From: Planctomycetota bacterium
GTDB taxonomy: Bacteria; Planctomycetota; UBA1135; GCA-002686595
Assembly (NCBI GenBank): GCA_022447405.1
Contig: JAKVCE010000148.1
Span: 1-5,916, forward strand
Direction: 5' to 3'
Length of the DNA stretch: 5,916 nucleotides
The position numbers and the translations under genes were made by a program. Every line of letters begins with the position of its first letter. The stretch's first letter is position 1. Positions 5,490 to 5,916 of this stretch are shown here, piece after piece. Under the pieces are notes generated by a model that ran no database searches, was not told where the DNA came from, and saw only the letters and a program-made list of their open reading frames with translations.

Positions 5490-5916
5490 ATGTCCGACGT
5501 GGACCCGCTGACCGCCTCTCTCGTCCTCTTGGAGCGCTACCAGGACGGAGACGAGACCGCCCTCAACAAGCTCATGACTCGCTACTACCCGCGGGTCGAG
5601 CGCATCGTGCGCGCGCGCATGGGCGGCTTCCTGCGCTCGCGCATGGAGGTGGACGATGTCCTCCAGCAGGTCTTCGTCCGCGCGGCCCGCGACATGGGCA
5701 ACTTGGAGCTGCGCGAAGACGCGGCGCTCATCCACTGGCTCGCGCGGCTCGTCGAGAACGAGCTCTCCAACCTCGCGCGCGACCAGAAGGCGATCAAGCG
5801 CGACGCGCGCCGAGAGCAAGCCCTCGAGCACCTCGCCAACGACGGGATGCAGAGCACCCTCGCCTTCGACCTCTCGAACGGCGACCCGCGGCTCGCGAGC
5901 CAGGTCGCGAACCGCG
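5490..5916 (+). CDS. ECF-family RNA polymerase sigma factor, 3' end cut off by the window
   Basis: The frame is open from the ATG at 5490 to the right edge and gives 142 residues. An in-frame TAG at 5478-5480 makes this ATG the first possible start. Residues about 11-45 (LVLLERYQDGDETALNKLM ...) match sigma region 2.1. VDDVLQQVFVRA (54-65) is region 2.2, which contacts core polymerase. HWLARLVENELSNLARDQK (82-100) covers regions 2.3-2.4, which melt and read the -10 element. A variable linker follows from about 104. DPRLASQVANR at the very end looks like the entry to region 4, so the -35-reading domain lies outside the window. No anti-sigma gene is visible on this side; it could be downstream. 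The gene is divergent from GNAT across 124 bp. Target promoters cannot be predicted from this fragment. Confidence 0.9.
   Translation, partial: MSDVDPLTASLVLLERYQDGDETALNKLMTRYYPRVERIVRARMGGFLRSRMEVDDVLQQVFVRAARDMGNLELREDAALIHWLARLVENELSNLARDQKAIKRDARREQALEHLANDGMQSTLAFDLSNGDPRLASQVANR

Noticed and set aside
5482..5511. Nine-residue frame from the ATG at 5482 overlapping the sigma factor start
   Set aside because: The ATG lies partly inside the -10 box, so a transcript from that promoter would not include it. The peptide is too short to assess.
5445..5831. 128-residue minus-strand frame opposite the sigma factor
   Set aside because: It is antisense to clear sigma regions 2.1-2.4 and has a composition typical of reverse-strand shadows.

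Overview
The window is GC-rich (roughly two thirds G+C by eye) and densely coded, with strong G/C preference at third codon positions. It looks like bacterial chromosome of a Planctomycetota- or Myxococcota-like organism. That placement is an inference from four things: a periplasmic double-SH3 protein with a coiled coil, an ECF sigma factor of the type common in those groups, the GC content, and several genes without Shine-Dalgarno sequences. No transposase, phage gene, tRNA, rRNA or CRISPR array was seen.

Layout. Positions 1-1114 (+) hold tgt, queuine/preQ1 tRNA-ribosyltransferase, missing only its first residues at the window edge. It converges on a secreted protein with two bacterial SH3 domains (1126-2277, -), with 11 bp between the stop codons and a cluster of inverted repeats around them. 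A 262-bp intergenic region (2278-2539) carries a recognisable promoter and a palindrome over the ribosome binding site on the SH3 side. It leads on the other side to a GT-B fold glycosyltransferase of family GT4 (2540-3655, +) that starts with TTG. The GT4 gene ends in a 19-bp tail-to-tail overlap with larC (3637-4854, -), the nickel-inserting enzyme for the nickel-pincer nucleotide cofactor. Upstream of larC on the same strand, 28 bp away, lies a GNAT acetyltransferase (4883-5365, -). A 19-codon leader ORF (5362-5421, -) overlaps the GNAT start as ATGA. A short divergent promoter region with a good dyad then leads to an ECF sigma factor (from 5490, +) that runs off the right edge.

Function. 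The genes do not form one pathway. tgt acts in tRNA modification, larC in cofactor assembly, the GT4 enzyme in surface glycan or glycolipid synthesis, and the SH3 protein in the envelope. The GNAT-larC pair and its leader ORF are the only likely operon. The most interesting signals are in gene starts and boundaries. TANNNT -10-like elements lie 6-8 bp before the starts of the sigma factor, larC and the GT4 gene, none of which has a usable Shine-Dalgarno, which suggests leaderless transcripts. The leader ORF before GNAT has the same arrangement. I see no clear evidence of a new multi-gene system. The least explained protein region is the C-terminal domain of the SH3 protein.
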